DNA from: MESE01 sp036675035
GTDB taxonomy: Bacteria; Pseudomonadota; Gammaproteobacteria; Burkholderiales; Burkholderiaceae_D
Direction: 5' to 3'
DNA length: 61,071 bases
Assembly (NCBI GenBank): GCA_036675035.1
Contig: JAKFFO010000027.1
Location: 1-61,071, forward strand
Position 1 is the first letter of the stretch. Each line of letters begins with the position of its first letter. The notes below the pieces were generated by a model. That model made no database searches. It was not told the DNA's origin and was given only the letters and a program-made list of their open reading frames with translations. Shown here one piece after another: positions 9,168 through 17,794 of the stretch. Position numbers and translations under genes: made by a program.

Positions 9168-9956
9168 CTACCTGATGTCTTCGACCGTCGATATTTCCCC
9201 GATCTCGTCATAGGTTATCCGCTTGTCCATCCTGCCATCCTTGTCGGTATCCGACTCGGCGTGCGTGATCTTGCCTAACGCGAAGTACTCGATTTTTCTA
9301 GCCCGCCCGGTTGATGGATGAATATATTCGGTCGATACGAGGACACCGTTCTCGAAGTTCGTCTTCAGGTCACGGTAACCGTCTCCATTGGTATCCACTT
9401 CGATAAGCTCTGGATTGCCTCGCCGGTATGTCATTCGCGATTCGAACACGCCGTCGAAATTGTCATCGGACTCGCCGGACTCGATGGTACCGATCCGGCC
9501 GTATCCGGTGATGGTGTCGATCTTCCCGTCCAGATTCCGATCCACCTCATTCTTCAGGATCCGGTCGCTGCCCGCATAAGTCCATCGGTCGTCCAGTACG
9601 CCATCTCCGTTGTGATCCGTGCCCTGCGTCGTGACAGGCGATTGATAGTATGCGATTGACAGTGCAGCGCCTGCGAGCAGCCCGATCATGAAAACATTAA
9701 GCCTGCTCCCTCTCGTCCTGTCGGCCGGCGCAGGCTCGTGAAGCGGTTGCGCCGCATCCCATTGCTCGATGAGTGCCTTCGCCGCCGCATAGTCCTGCTC
9801 CTCGACCATCACCCTGACCAGCCCGGCAGCCGGCAATTCGCCGATTCCTCCCTGCAGATATTCGCCATCGACCCGGCCGGCCAACCCCTGTTGCCGCAGC
9901 AGATCGAGAATCATGTGAGCCTCAACGGCGTTCGATGCCTGGTAAAGTGATTTCAT
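9168..9956 (-). CDS. DUF2007-like membrane protein with calcium-loop repeats
   Basis: A 262-residue protein of unusual composition. Residues 1-65 (MKSLYQASNAVEAHMILDLL...) resemble the DUF2007 signal-transducing domain, with GEYLQGGIGELPAAGLVRVMV as a typical core. One membrane helix follows (FMIGLLAGAALSIAYY, about residues 89-105). The remainder carries repeated acidic loops of the DxNxDG type: DHNGDGVLDD, DRNLDGKIDT, DDNFDGVFES, DTNGDGYRDL and DTDKDGRMDK. Such loops bind calcium in EF-hand or thrombospondin type-3 repeats. The arrangement suggests a cytoplasmic sensor-like head and a periplasmic calcium-binding tail, though topology is inferred. The function is unknown. Confidence 0.75.
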   Translation of the reverse strand: MKSLYQASNAVEAHMILDLLRQQGLAGRVDGEYLQGGIGELPAAGLVRVMVEEQDYAAAKALIEQWDAAQPLHEPAPADRTRGSRLNVFMIGLLAGAALSIAYYQSPVTTQGTDHNGDGVLDDRWTYAGSDRILKNEVDRNLDGKIDTITGYGRIGTIESGESDDNFDGVFESRMTYRRGNPELIEVDTNGDGYRDLKTNFENGVLVSTEYIHPSTGRARKIEYFALGKITHAESDTDKDGRMDKRITYDEIGEISTVEDIR

Positions 9957-10333
9957 GTTTTTGATATGCGAGCAATGAAAAGAATGGCGATGGAATATCG
10001 GGGGAATGTTTTTTTGCTCGTCAAGGCCACGCTACTTTCTCGACCTATGCAAATAACATGAGCGTTGTGCTCTGGCGTAGGTGAATACGCATCTTTATCA
10101 CGAGATGCAGATCTTCTTGGACGTACTCGACATTAATGTACTGCATTATAGAGCTGCAACAAGGAGGGAGTCGGCTCGTCTTGCGCATACGATATCGAAT
10201 TGAATCTGGCTGACGTAGCCATTGAATTTTCCATGGTCGCGATCTGAATGCTGTTTTTTTGGCGAATCACCCGAACACCCGAAACCGGATATCCTATGGC
10301 GTCAAATATTCAATCTCGTGCATAGGAAAAAAA
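9957..10333. other. Intergenic region between divergent genes
   Basis: No convincing gene. It is AT-richer than its surroundings and must hold the promoters of the two divergent genes. A strong Shine-Dalgarno-like AAGGAGG near 10160 is followed only by a TTG-initiated frame of a few codons, so I do not call a peptide there. Confidence 0.5.
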
Positions 10334-11293
10334 GTGGCGCAATCAATGAATACAAAGAGCAGAGTGCTGGTGGTCGGTGCCGGTGCAATCGGCAGTTTTT
10401 ATGGCGCGGCGCTCGCATCGCAGGGTGCCGACGTATCGGTAGTGTGCCGTTCCGAATTCGATGTCGTGCGCGATCACGGATATGCAATCGACAGCGACAA
10501 CATGGGCAACCGGGTTTTTCGGCCGGCGCAGGTATTGCGCTCTGCGGAAGACTACCAGGGCGGCCCACCAGATTATTTGATCGTCAGCGTCAAGGTGGTG
10601 GAGGGCGTCGACCGCGCCGCGCTGATCCGTAGTGCGGTCGGCCCTGATACCGCAATCGTGCTGATCGAAAATGGCGTTGAAATCGAATCGGAGATTGCCG
10701 AAGCATTTCCGGAAAATGAATTGATCAGCGCGCTCGCATTCGTCCAGGTCAGCCGCGTTGCACCCGGCAAAGTAAAACATCATGCATTCGGCGATCTGTC
10801 GTTCGGCAATTATCCGAGCGGGATATCCGATCGATGCAGGCTGCTGGCAAGCCAGTTGCAGGAAGGCGGAATCAAGAGCACCTTGTTCGACGACGTCGTG
10901 ACTGCGCGCTGGCAGAAATGCGTATGGAACGCGGTATTCAATCCGATCTCGGTGCTGGGCGGCGTGCTGGATACCGAGGCGATCCTGTCGCCGCCGGAAG
11001 GTGAATCGTTTGTCCGGCAGGCGATGCAGGAGGTCGGCAGTATCGCCGCAGCGACCGGCCATCCGCTGCCGGACGGATTGTTCGACCAGTACATCGGCGG
11101 CACGCGCAAGGCACCGCCATACAAGACCAGCATGGCGCTCGATTATGAAAACGGCCGGCCGATGGAAATCGAAGTCATCCTTGGCAACACGGTGCGGGCG
11201 GGGCGCCGCGAGAACGTCGCGATTCCCGTGCTGGAGTCGCTGTATGCGCTGATGAAGATGGTGGAGTTTCGCCAGAAGAAATCGGCGGCTTGA
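10334..11293 (+). CDS. 2-dehydropantoate 2-reductase family protein (PanE/ApbA-like)
   Basis: NADPH-dependent ketopantoate-reductase fold. The Rossmann motif VLVVGAGAIGSFYGAALAS is at the N-terminus, and the C-terminal domain has WQKCVWNAVFNPISVLGG, which contains the presumed catalytic Lys and the conserved Asn. There are two possible starts. GTG at 10334 has AGGA 6 bases upstream; ATG at 10346 begins the more usual MNTKSRVLVVG. The coordinate given uses the GTG because of the ribosome-binding site. Nothing in the neighbourhood points to pantothenate synthesis, so another 2-oxo acid substrate is possible. A hairpin follows the stop. Confidence 0.85.
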   Translation: MAQSMNTKSRVLVVGAGAIGSFYGAALASQGADVSVVCRSEFDVVRDHGYAIDSDNMGNRVFRPAQVLRSAEDYQGGPPDYLIVSVKVVEGVDRAALIRSAVGPDTAIVLIENGVEIESEIAEAFPENELISALAFVQVSRVAPGKVKHHAFGDLSFGNYPSGISDRCRLLASQLQEGGIKSTLFDDVVTARWQKCVWNAVFNPISVLGGVLDTEAILSPPEGESFVRQAMQEVGSIAAATGHPLPDGLFDQYIGGTRKAPPYKTSMALDYENGRPMEIEVILGNTVRAGRRENVAIPVLESLYALMKMVEFRQKKSAA

Positions 11294-11300
11294 GCCGGAA

Positions 11301-11329
11301 GCCGCGCCTGTTTCCGGAACAGGCGCGGC
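11301..11329 (+). terminator. Hairpin after the PanE-like gene
   Basis: A perfect 12-bp stem GCCGCGCCTGTT / AACAGGCGCGGC with a TCCGG loop starts 7 bases after the stop codon, between two convergent genes. The downstream T-run is poor (CTTG), so termination efficiency is uncertain. Confidence 0.6.
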
Positions 11330-11379
11330 CTTGAAAACATGCGAGGCCCGGTTTCAGTCTCGCGACCTCCCGGATCAAG

Positions 11380-12156
11380 TCAGCGGCCGGCCAGCGTCGG
11401 ATACTTGACCAGCCCACTGTCGATCAGGATGAATTCCCCGGTCGTTTTCCGTGCACCGGCGCACAGCCAGTAGCAGGCGTCGGCCACATCTTCCGGCTGT
11501 ATGGTCGCGGCCAGCGGCGTCACCGCAATATAGCCCTGGCGCCGCGCTTCGTATTGATTCGCTCCCAGGCCGTTTTGCAGCCACGGCGTCTCGACCATGC
11601 CGGGCCCGACCGCATTGACCCGAATTTCCGGCGCCAGCGCGCGTGCCATGCCGGAGGTCATCGCATTCAGTGCGCCTTTCGACGCCATGTAGGCAATGCT
11701 GGAGCCGATACCCGACACCGACGCGACCGACGATATATTGACGATGCCTGCACCTGGATTTTTCTTCATCAGTGGCGCAAATGCACGGATCATCTGATAG
11801 GCGCCGATCACGTTGACCGAGTAGATATCGTGGAAATCCTGCGCCGACAAGCCTTCCAGATCCCTGGCAGCGACAAACTTGGTGGTACCGGCGTTGTTGA
11901 CCAGCGCATCGGCGCGGCTCCATTTTTCTTCGACCGCTTTTGCCAGCGCACGGCAATCCGCATCTTCGGCAACATTGGCTCTCACGACCAGGACATCGGC
12001 ACCCAATGCACGACATTCATCGGCAACCGCTTCGGCAGGCTTCGGATCGCGCGAGTAGTTGATGACGACGTTGTATCCGTTTTTCGCGAACAGCCGTGCG
12101 GTGGCGGCACCGATGCCCGACGATGAGCCGGTGACGATAGCGACTTTCTTGTCCAT
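11380..12156 (-). CDS. SDR family oxidoreductase
   Basis: Classical short-chain dehydrogenase of 258 residues. The start MDKKVAIVTG at 12156 is preceded by AAGGAAACC; a longer in-frame extension lacks coding character. Motifs: TGSSSGIG cofactor loop, NNAG, NISSVASVSG with the catalytic Ser, and YMASKGALNAM with the Tyr-x-x-x-Lys pair. The C-terminal FILIDSGL resembles the usual IxVDGG segment. It resembles 3-oxoacyl-ACP reductase/FabG-like enzymes; the substrate is unknown. It is divergent from the selenium island, sharing about 220 bases of upstream DNA with it. Confidence 0.9.
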   Translation of the reverse strand: MDKKVAIVTGSSSGIGAATARLFAKNGYNVVINYSRDPKPAEAVADECRALGADVLVVRANVAEDADCRALAKAVEEKWSRADALVNNAGTTKFVAARDLEGLSAQDFHDIYSVNVIGAYQMIRAFAPLMKKNPGAGIVNISSVASVSGIGSSIAYMASKGALNAMTSGMARALAPEIRVNAVGPGMVETPWLQNGLGANQYEARRQGYIAVTPLAATIQPEDVADACYWLCAGARKTTGEFILIDSGLVKYPTLAGR

Positions 12157-12377
12157 GGTTTCCTTTTCGTATCTAAGATGAAGGAGCGCAGGTTTGCTGG
12201 TTCCGGGGCCAATTGTACTGATTGAACGGCGACGCTGCTGATGGAAGGCACGGCAATGCATTTCTGGCGCTCAAGACGGCACCGATAATTGCCGTTCCTG
12301 ATCGGTCCCGCAACTGCCAAACCCATTTTCCGAATTTGGTTTATGCTTCGATAACTCCATCGTTCAACCATCAACCC

Positions 12378-13814
12378 ATGAACTCTGTGCCGGACGGACT
12401 TATTGTCATCGCCAAGCGTGAGTGCCCGACATGCATGCTGGTCGAACCTCTGCTGAAAGAACTTGCGCAGGGTGAAACGCCGCTGACGGTTTATGTTCAG
12501 GACGATCCGGCGTATCTGGCCGGCGTGCCGGGCGTGATCTACGACCGGACGCTTGAGACGTCGTTTCGCTTGAACACCGAGTTCGTTCCCACTGTGATCC
12601 GGATTGAAGGCGGCCGCGAAGTCGATCGCGCATACGGCTGGCACCGCGGCGATTGGCAACGAGTCATCGGCCGCGACGATGTCGGTCACGATCTCCCTGA
12701 AATACGCCCCGGCTGCGGCTCCAAGACATTGGAGCCCGGCATTGCGGAGGAGCTGGCGATCCGGTTCGGCAGCGTCAGGCTTGCTTCACGCCAGGTTGAA
12801 GTCGGCGACGCGGAAGATCTGATGGAAGCCTGTTATGAGCGCGGCTGGACCGATGGCCTGCCGGTAGTGCCACCGACCCAGGCACGGGTGATGCGCATGC
12901 TGCAGGGAACCACCCGGGCGCCGGACGAAATACTCGGCCTGATGCCGCCGGACCTTGCACCGTGTACCGTCGAAAAGGTCGCGATCAATGCGGTGATGGC
13001 CGGATGCAAACCGGAATACATGCCGGTCGTGCTGGCTGCGGTCGAAGCGGCGCTGATCGATGAATTCGGCATGCACGGCGTGTTGTGCACCACGATGTTT
13101 GTCGGACCGGTTGTCATCGTGAATGGTCCGATCGCCAAGGCCGTCGGCATGAACTCCGGCGTCAATGCGCTGGGGCAGGGCAATCGCGCCAATGCGAGCA
13201 TCGGCCGCGCGCTGCAGCTGGTGGTACGCAATGTCGGCGGCGGACGACCCGGCGAGATCGATCGCGCGACGCTGGGCAATCCGGGCAAATACACATTCTG
13301 TTTCGCCGAAGCCGACGACAGTGTATGGGAGCCGATGTCGGTCGAACGCGGTTTTTCACGCGAGGCGTCGACGGTGACGCTGTTCGCCGGCGAAGGCGTG
13401 CAGGGCATCGTCGACCAGAAATCGCGCACACCGGAATCGCTGGCACGCAGTTTCGCGCTTTCTCTGCGCGCGGTGGATCATGTCAAACTGGCGATGGCCG
13501 GCGATGCGTTGCTGATCGTGTCGCCTGAACACAGCCGGGTATTCATCGATGCCGGATGGTCCAAGGCGCGCCTGCGCGAAGAACTGGAACGCCTGCTGCA
13601 ATTGCCGGGTGACGAGCTGGTCGTCGGTGCGGGCGGCATCGCCGAAGGGCTTCCTGCTGCGGTCGCGGGCACGGTCGTGCCGAAGTTCCGGCCGGGCGGA
13701 TTGAATATTGTTCGTGCCGGCGGCACCGCCGGTTTGTTTTCCGCTGTCGTTGCCGGTTGGGCCGCATCAGGCCCAGTCGGCTCCATCCCAGTCACAAAGG
13801 AGGTCATCGCATGA
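12378..13814 (+). CDS. Thioredoxin-fold protein with large conserved C-terminal domain, UGSC partner
   Basis: 478 residues. The start MNSVPDGLIVIAKREC at 12378 leaves the thioredoxin-like domain intact. The first ~100 residues look like a thioredoxin fold with a C16-P-T-C19 redox pair, the cis-Pro segment EFVPTVI and a RPGCGSK motif after the domain. The remaining ~370 residues form a second domain I cannot name, with conserved-looking patches WTDGLPVVPPT, VMAGCKPEYMPVV, HGVLCTTMFVGP and GNRANASIGRALQ. The stop codon overlaps the ATG of the selenoprotein gene (ATGA), so the two are translationally coupled. The context suggests it reduces or uses the selenoprotein as a redox partner; that is inference. 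Confidence 0.8.
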   Translation: MNSVPDGLIVIAKRECPTCMLVEPLLKELAQGETPLTVYVQDDPAYLAGVPGVIYDRTLETSFRLNTEFVPTVIRIEGGREVDRAYGWHRGDWQRVIGRDDVGHDLPEIRPGCGSKTLEPGIAEELAIRFGSVRLASRQVEVGDAEDLMEACYERGWTDGLPVVPPTQARVMRMLQGTTRAPDEILGLMPPDLAPCTVEKVAINAVMAGCKPEYMPVVLAAVEAALIDEFGMHGVLCTTMFVGPVVIVNGPIAKAVGMNSGVNALGQGNRANASIGRALQLVVRNVGGGRPGEIDRATLGNPGKYTFCFAEADDSVWEPMSVERGFSREASTVTLFAGEGVQGIVDQKSRTPESLARSFALSLRAVDHVKLAMAGDALLIVSPEHSRVFIDAGWSKARLREELERLLQLPGDELVVGAGGIAEGLPAAVAGTVVPKFRPGGLNIVRAGGTAGLFSAVVAGWAASGPVGSIPVTKEVIA

Positions 13815-14335
13815 CAGAATCCACCATCCTGCTGGACCCGACCGCAGAGCGCGCGCCTGTCGCACGCGCTCTGTCGGCGCGTCCCGACACGCTGGACGGC
13901 CTTACCGTCGGCCTGCTCGATATTTCGAAGGCGCGCGGCAACGTGTTCCTCGACCGACTCGCCGAGCGGCTCGGCGAGCGCGGCATCCAGGTCAATCGCT
14001 ATCGCAAGCCGACCTTCACCCGCGTCGCACCGACCGCGCTCAAGCAGCAGATCGCGGCCGAGTGCAACGTGCTCGTGGAAGGCCTGGCCGACTGAGGTTC
14101 CTGTACGTCGTGCTGTATGCATGACATTACAGATCTCGAAGGCCGAGGCATTCCGGGAGTAGGCGTTGCGTCTACCGAATTCGTGCAGGCTGCGGCATTG
14201 CAGTCGAAGGCGCTGGGCATCGATCCGGCGATGGTCTTCGTTCGCCATCCGATCCAGGATCGCAGCGATGACGAATTGCGCGCGCTGGCTGACGAAGCGA
14301 TTGAACAAATCCTGCGGGCGATCACGAAGAGTTGA
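13811..14335 (+). CDS. UGSC family selenoprotein (TGA at 14093-14095 read as selenocysteine)
   Basis: A 174-residue reading frame that is complete only if the TGA at 14093-14095 is decoded as selenocysteine (residue 95). ATG 13811 has an excellent AAGGAGG. Upstream of TGA the frame encodes 94 residues ending VLVEGLAD. After it comes U-G-S-C-T-S-C-C-M-H-D, then VASTEFVQAAALQSKALGID and VFVRHPIQDRSDDELRALAD before a TGA stop at 14333. U-G-S-C is the defining redox motif of the UGSC selenoprotein family. A SECIS hairpin starts 5 bases after the TGA, and selA, selB and tRNA-Sec lie immediately downstream. Conventional calling would give two fragments (13811-14095 and 14117-14335). The enzymatic role is unknown; the U-x-x-C motif suggests thiol/selenol redox chemistry. 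Confidence 0.93.
14101..14132 (+). promoter_or_regulatory. Bacterial SECIS element
   Basis: Stem-loop within the coding sequence just after the selenocysteine TGA. The lower stem is CTGTA/TACAG (5 bp), followed by a small asymmetric internal loop (C versus AT), an upper stem GTCGTGC/GCATGAC (7 bp, one G-U pair) and an apical loop TGTAT. The GU dinucleotide in the apical loop at 14115-14116 lies about 20 bases after the TGA, the geometry recognised by SelB in bacterial selenoprotein mRNAs. Confidence 0.88.
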
Positions 14336-14363
14336 TTCAAGTCGATTCCCGGCGCTGTCCGGT

Positions 14364-14409
14364 ACGGGCTTTGGAATGCATCACGCATTCCAAAGCCCGT
14401 TTTCCGTTT
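14364..14409 (+). terminator. Strong terminator/attenuator between the UGSC gene and selA
   Basis: A perfect 16-bp stem ACGGGCTTTGGAATGC / GCATTCCAAAGCCCGT with the loop ATCAC is followed by TTTCCGTTT. It begins 28 bases after the selenoprotein stop and ends about 35 bases before selA. selA expression therefore depends on read-through or on a weak promoter in the remaining short gap, where no clear promoter is visible. Confidence 0.8.
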
Positions 14410-14443
14410 ACACCCACGTTTCGGCCGGATCGGGAAAAGCCGT

Positions 14444-15832
14444 ATGAGCAAACCGCAGTTCGTCCACTTACCTGCAGTTGATCGCGTGCTTGGGTGGCCA
14501 GCGGTTTCGGCCCTCGTTGACGTGCACGGCAGGCCACTGATAGTCGCGGCGATACGCGATGAACTCGCGGCATGCCGTGCGGACCGCAGCACGTTTTCCG
14601 ATCATGAAATTACGGAAGGGATTGAAAAGCGCGTGCTGGCGAATACGGCGCCGTCGCTGCGTCGCGTATTCAACCTGACTGGAACCGTGCTGCATACCAA
14701 TCTTGGCCGCGCACCGCTGCCGCAGGAGGCGATCGATGCGATGGTTCAGGTTGCAAGCGGCGCGTCCAGCCTCGAATTCGATCTTGCGTCCGGCAAGCGC
14801 GGCGACCGCGACGATCACGTCGAGAGCTGGCTGTGCCGGCTGACCGGCGCAGAAGCCGCGACCGTGGTGAACAATAACGCCGCCGCGGTGCTGCTGGTGT
14901 TGAACACGCTTGCGTTGCGCAGCGAGGTCATAGTGTCCCGCGGCGAGCTGGTCGAGATCGGTGGCGCGTTCAGGCTGCCGGACATCATGACGCGGGCCGG
15001 TTGCAAGCTGCGCGAGGTCGGCACCACCAATCGCACCCATACCCGCGACTATGCCGAAGCGGTCGGGCCAAAGACCGCAATGCTGCTGAAGGCGCATACC
15101 AGCAACTACCGGATCGAAGGTTTTACCAGTGCGCCGGACGAACGGGAACTGGCGACTCTGTCCCGGGAAAACAAGCTGCCTTTCGTGGTCGATCTCGGCA
15201 GCGGTACGCTGATCGATCTGGCGTGTTTCGGACTGCCGCATGAACCGACACCGATGGAGACGCTGGCGAACGGCGCCGAGCTGGTGACATTCAGCGGCGA
15301 CAAGCTGCTGGGCGGCCCGCAAGCCGGCATCATTGCCGGACGTGCGGAGCTGGTTGCGAAGATCAAAAAAAATCCGATGAAACGCGCAATGCGCTGCGAC
15401 AAGCTGACGATTGCCGCGCTCGGTGCGGTGCTCCGGCTGTACGGTAATCCGGAGCGATTGGTGCAAAGCATCCCTGCGATCCGCCTGCTGGCGCGTGCGC
15501 CGGATGAAATCAACGCATTGGCTCAGCGTATGCAGCCGCACGTGGCGCAGTGGCTCGGCGCGCATGCCAGCGTTGAGGTTGCGCCGGTGCAAAGCCAGAT
15601 CGGCAGCGGATCGCTGCCGCTCGACCTGCTGCCGAGCTTTGCGCTGCGCATCACGGTACCTGGTGCCAAACGATCGTCGGGCAAGGCGCTGGAGCGGATC
15701 GCAGGTGCGTTTCGTGCATTGCCGGTCCCGGTGATCGGCAGAATTTCGGAGGGTACATTTCTGCTCGATCTGCGCTGCCTGGAAGATGAAGCCGGTTTCG
15801 CTGCGGTGTTCAGGGAGCCGATACCCTTATGA
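14444..15832 (+). CDS. selA: L-seryl-tRNA(Sec) selenium transferase
   Basis: PLP enzyme that converts seryl-tRNA-Sec to selenocysteyl-tRNA-Sec using selenophosphate. The length of 462 residues is standard. Family segments: VFNLTGTVLHTNLGRAPL, AATVVNNNAAAVLLVLNTLA, ISRGELVEIGGAFRLPDIM-like (VSRGELVEIGGAFRLP here), VVDLGSGTLIDL, and the PLP-lysine site TFSGDKLLGGPQAGIIAG. The start ATG has GGGAAAAG upstream. The gene overlaps selB by an ATGA, so the two are translationally coupled. Confidence 0.97.
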   Translation: MSKPQFVHLPAVDRVLGWPAVSALVDVHGRPLIVAAIRDELAACRADRSTFSDHEITEGIEKRVLANTAPSLRRVFNLTGTVLHTNLGRAPLPQEAIDAMVQVASGASSLEFDLASGKRGDRDDHVESWLCRLTGAEAATVVNNNAAAVLLVLNTLALRSEVIVSRGELVEIGGAFRLPDIMTRAGCKLREVGTTNRTHTRDYAEAVGPKTAMLLKAHTSNYRIEGFTSAPDERELATLSRENKLPFVVDLGSGTLIDLACFGLPHEPTPMETLANGAELVTFSGDKLLGGPQAGIIAGRAELVAKIKKNPMKRAMRCDKLTIAALGAVLRLYGNPERLVQSIPAIRLLARAPDEINALAQRMQPHVAQWLGAHASVEVAPVQSQIGSGSLPLDLLPSFALRITVPGAKRSSGKALERIAGAFRALPVPVIGRISEGTFLLDLRCLEDEAGFAAVFREPIPL

Positions 15833-17733
15833 TCGTCGCCACCGCGGGTCATGTCGACCATGGCAAGACCAGCCTGATCAAGGCGCTGACCGGCGTCGAG
15901 ACCGATCGCCTGGAAGAGGAAAAGCGCCGTGGCATGTCGATCGACCTGGGATTTGCGTATGCCGATTACGGTGGCGATACCCCGATCGGCTTTGTCGATG
16001 TGCCGGGCCACGAGCGATTCGTGCGCAATATGCTGGCGGGTGTTGCCGCGATCGATTTTGCCTTGCTGGTCATTGCGGCTGACGATGGACCAATGCCGCA
16101 GACGACCGAGCATCTGGCGATCCTGGATCTGCTCGGCGTGTCGCAAGGCGCGGTGGCGCTGACCAAGATAGACCGGGTAGCGCCGGAACGCATTATCCAG
16201 GTACAGGGTGAGATTGCCGCGCTGCTTGCGCCGACCGGGTTGCGGACGGCGCAGCTTTTCCCGGTGGATACAGTCACCGGCAAGGGGATTGGACTCTTGC
16301 GCGACCATCTGGCGGCGGTTCATCGCGCGACTGCCGTCCGCCCGGCGACTGGAAATTTCCGGTTGGCGGTGGACCGCTGCTTCACCCTGGCCGGAACGGG
16401 ACTTGTGGTTACCGGGGCGGTGCTTTCCGGAACGGCACAGATTGGAGATCGGGTGATCGTTTCGCCGCATGGATTTTCGGCGCGCGTGCGCGGCATTCAT
16501 GCACTCGGTCAGCCGGCAGCGCAAGCGCGTGCCGGTCAGCGCTGCGCGCTCAATCTCGCCGGAACCGATCTGAAACGAATCGACATTGCCCGCGGCGATT
16601 GGCTCGTTGCGCCGGACGCCCATGCTCCAACGACGCGCATCGATGTGCAGGTCAGGGTCTGTGCAAGCGAATCGCGGCCGCTGATGTACTGGACGCCGGT
16701 GCATCTGCATATCGGCGCGGCGGAAGTCAATGCGCGGATAGCGCCGCTCGAGGGATCGGACATTGCCCCCGGCGCGAGCGGGCTGGCGCAACTGGCGGCC
16801 GATGTGCCGGTCGCCGCATTGCGCGGCGACCGTTTCATTTTGCGGGATCAGTCCGCGCAGCGAACAATTGCCGGCGGAATCGTGCTCGATCCTTTCGGGC
16901 CGGCGCGCGGAAAATCGAAGCCGGAGCGGATCGCGCAAATCGCCGCAATGGCGCATTCCACACCGCAAAAAGCATTCGCAGCATTGCTCGATGCAGAACC
17001 GGACGGCGTCAGCCTGGGTCGATTCGTGCAAGCGTGGAATCTGGCTCCCGATGAGGCGCAGTTGTTGCTTCGTTCACCAGCGGCCAAGCTGTTCCCGAGC
17101 GATCAGGGCATTCTTGCCGTCGCGCTGCATCACTGGACAACACTATGCGATCGGATATGCGGCGCGCTGCGGGAGTGGCACACGGAACAACCGGGCAGTG
17201 TCGGTCCGACGCAAACCGCGTTGGCCGCGAGCCTCGGCTTGCCGCGAAAGTCGATAACCATGCATGCAGCGGTCAAGTCGTTGTCGGAACGGCGCGTCAT
17301 CGTGCGTGACGGCTTGAGCCTGCGCATGCCGGAGCATCGGGCGCAACTGTCCGATGCGGATCGGGCATTTCTTGAAAAAATTTCGAGTGTGCTGCAAACC
17401 GCCGGCATTCGTCCGCCGATCGTCGGCGAACTGGCGATCATGCTCGATATCGAACAATCTGTCCTGGTCCCGTTTCTGGAGCATGTCAGCGGCCTGGGGC
17501 ATCTGGTCCGTGTCGCGAAGAACCGGTTTTTTTTGCCGGCGACGGTGACGGAACTGGTGGCGATTGCAAATGCGCTCGCCCGTGAGTCGCCTGACGGCAC
17601 TTTCAATGCCGCATCGTTTCGCGACCGCTCCGGCATCGGACGCAACCTGACGATTGAGTTGCTGGAGTTTTTTGACCGGGCCGGTGTTACCCGATTCGGC
17701 GGCGGCAGGCGTCGCCTCGTATTATCGGAATAG
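15829..17733 (+). CDS. selB: Selenocysteine-specific translation elongation factor SelB
   Basis: GTPase that carries selenocysteyl-tRNA-Sec to the ribosome at UGA codons followed by a SECIS. The N-terminal G domain shows the P-loop ATAGHVDHGKTSLIKAL, switch II FVDVPGHERFVRNM and LTKIDR (NKxD equivalent). EF-Tu-like beta-barrel domains follow (about residues 170-340), and the C-terminal ~280 residues contain winged-helix repeats that bind the SECIS (e.g. RDRSGIGRNLTIELLEFFD near the end). The total of 634 residues is typical. It starts inside the selA stop codon (ATGA) and is followed by tRNA-Sec. Confidence 0.97.
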   Translation: MIVATAGHVDHGKTSLIKALTGVETDRLEEEKRRGMSIDLGFAYADYGGDTPIGFVDVPGHERFVRNMLAGVAAIDFALLVIAADDGPMPQTTEHLAILDLLGVSQGAVALTKIDRVAPERIIQVQGEIAALLAPTGLRTAQLFPVDTVTGKGIGLLRDHLAAVHRATAVRPATGNFRLAVDRCFTLAGTGLVVTGAVLSGTAQIGDRVIVSPHGFSARVRGIHALGQPAAQARAGQRCALNLAGTDLKRIDIARGDWLVAPDAHAPTTRIDVQVRVCASESRPLMYWTPVHLHIGAAEVNARIAPLEGSDIAPGASGLAQLAADVPVAALRGDRFILRDQSAQRTIAGGIVLDPFGPARGKSKPERIAQIAAMAHSTPQKAFAALLDAEPDGVSLGRFVQAWNLAPDEAQLLLRSPAAKLFPSDQGILAVALHHWTTLCDRICGALREWHTEQPGSVGPTQTALAASLGLPRKSITMHAAVKSLSERRVIVRDGLSLRMPEHRAQLSDADRAFLEKISSVLQTAGIRPPIVGELAIMLDIEQSVLVPFLEHVSGLGHLVRVAKNRFFLPATVTELVAIANALARESPDGTFNAASFRDRSGIGRNLTIELLEFFDRAGVTRFGGGRRRLVLSE

Positions 17734-17794
17734 CCCGAAGTTAACCAGAAAAACGAAACAGGCTCGTATGACTGCTGCGATAATCTTGAACAAC

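Noticed and set aside
10160..10185. Strong AAGGAGG suggesting a leader peptide
   Set aside because: The only nearby start is a TTG opening a frame of a few codons; no supporting structure was seen.
14117..14335. A separate 72-residue gene starting at ATG 14117
   Set aside because: It has no ribosome-binding site, and its ATG overlaps the 3' side of the SECIS loop. It is in phase with the upstream 94-codon frame; it is the C-terminal part of the selenoprotein.
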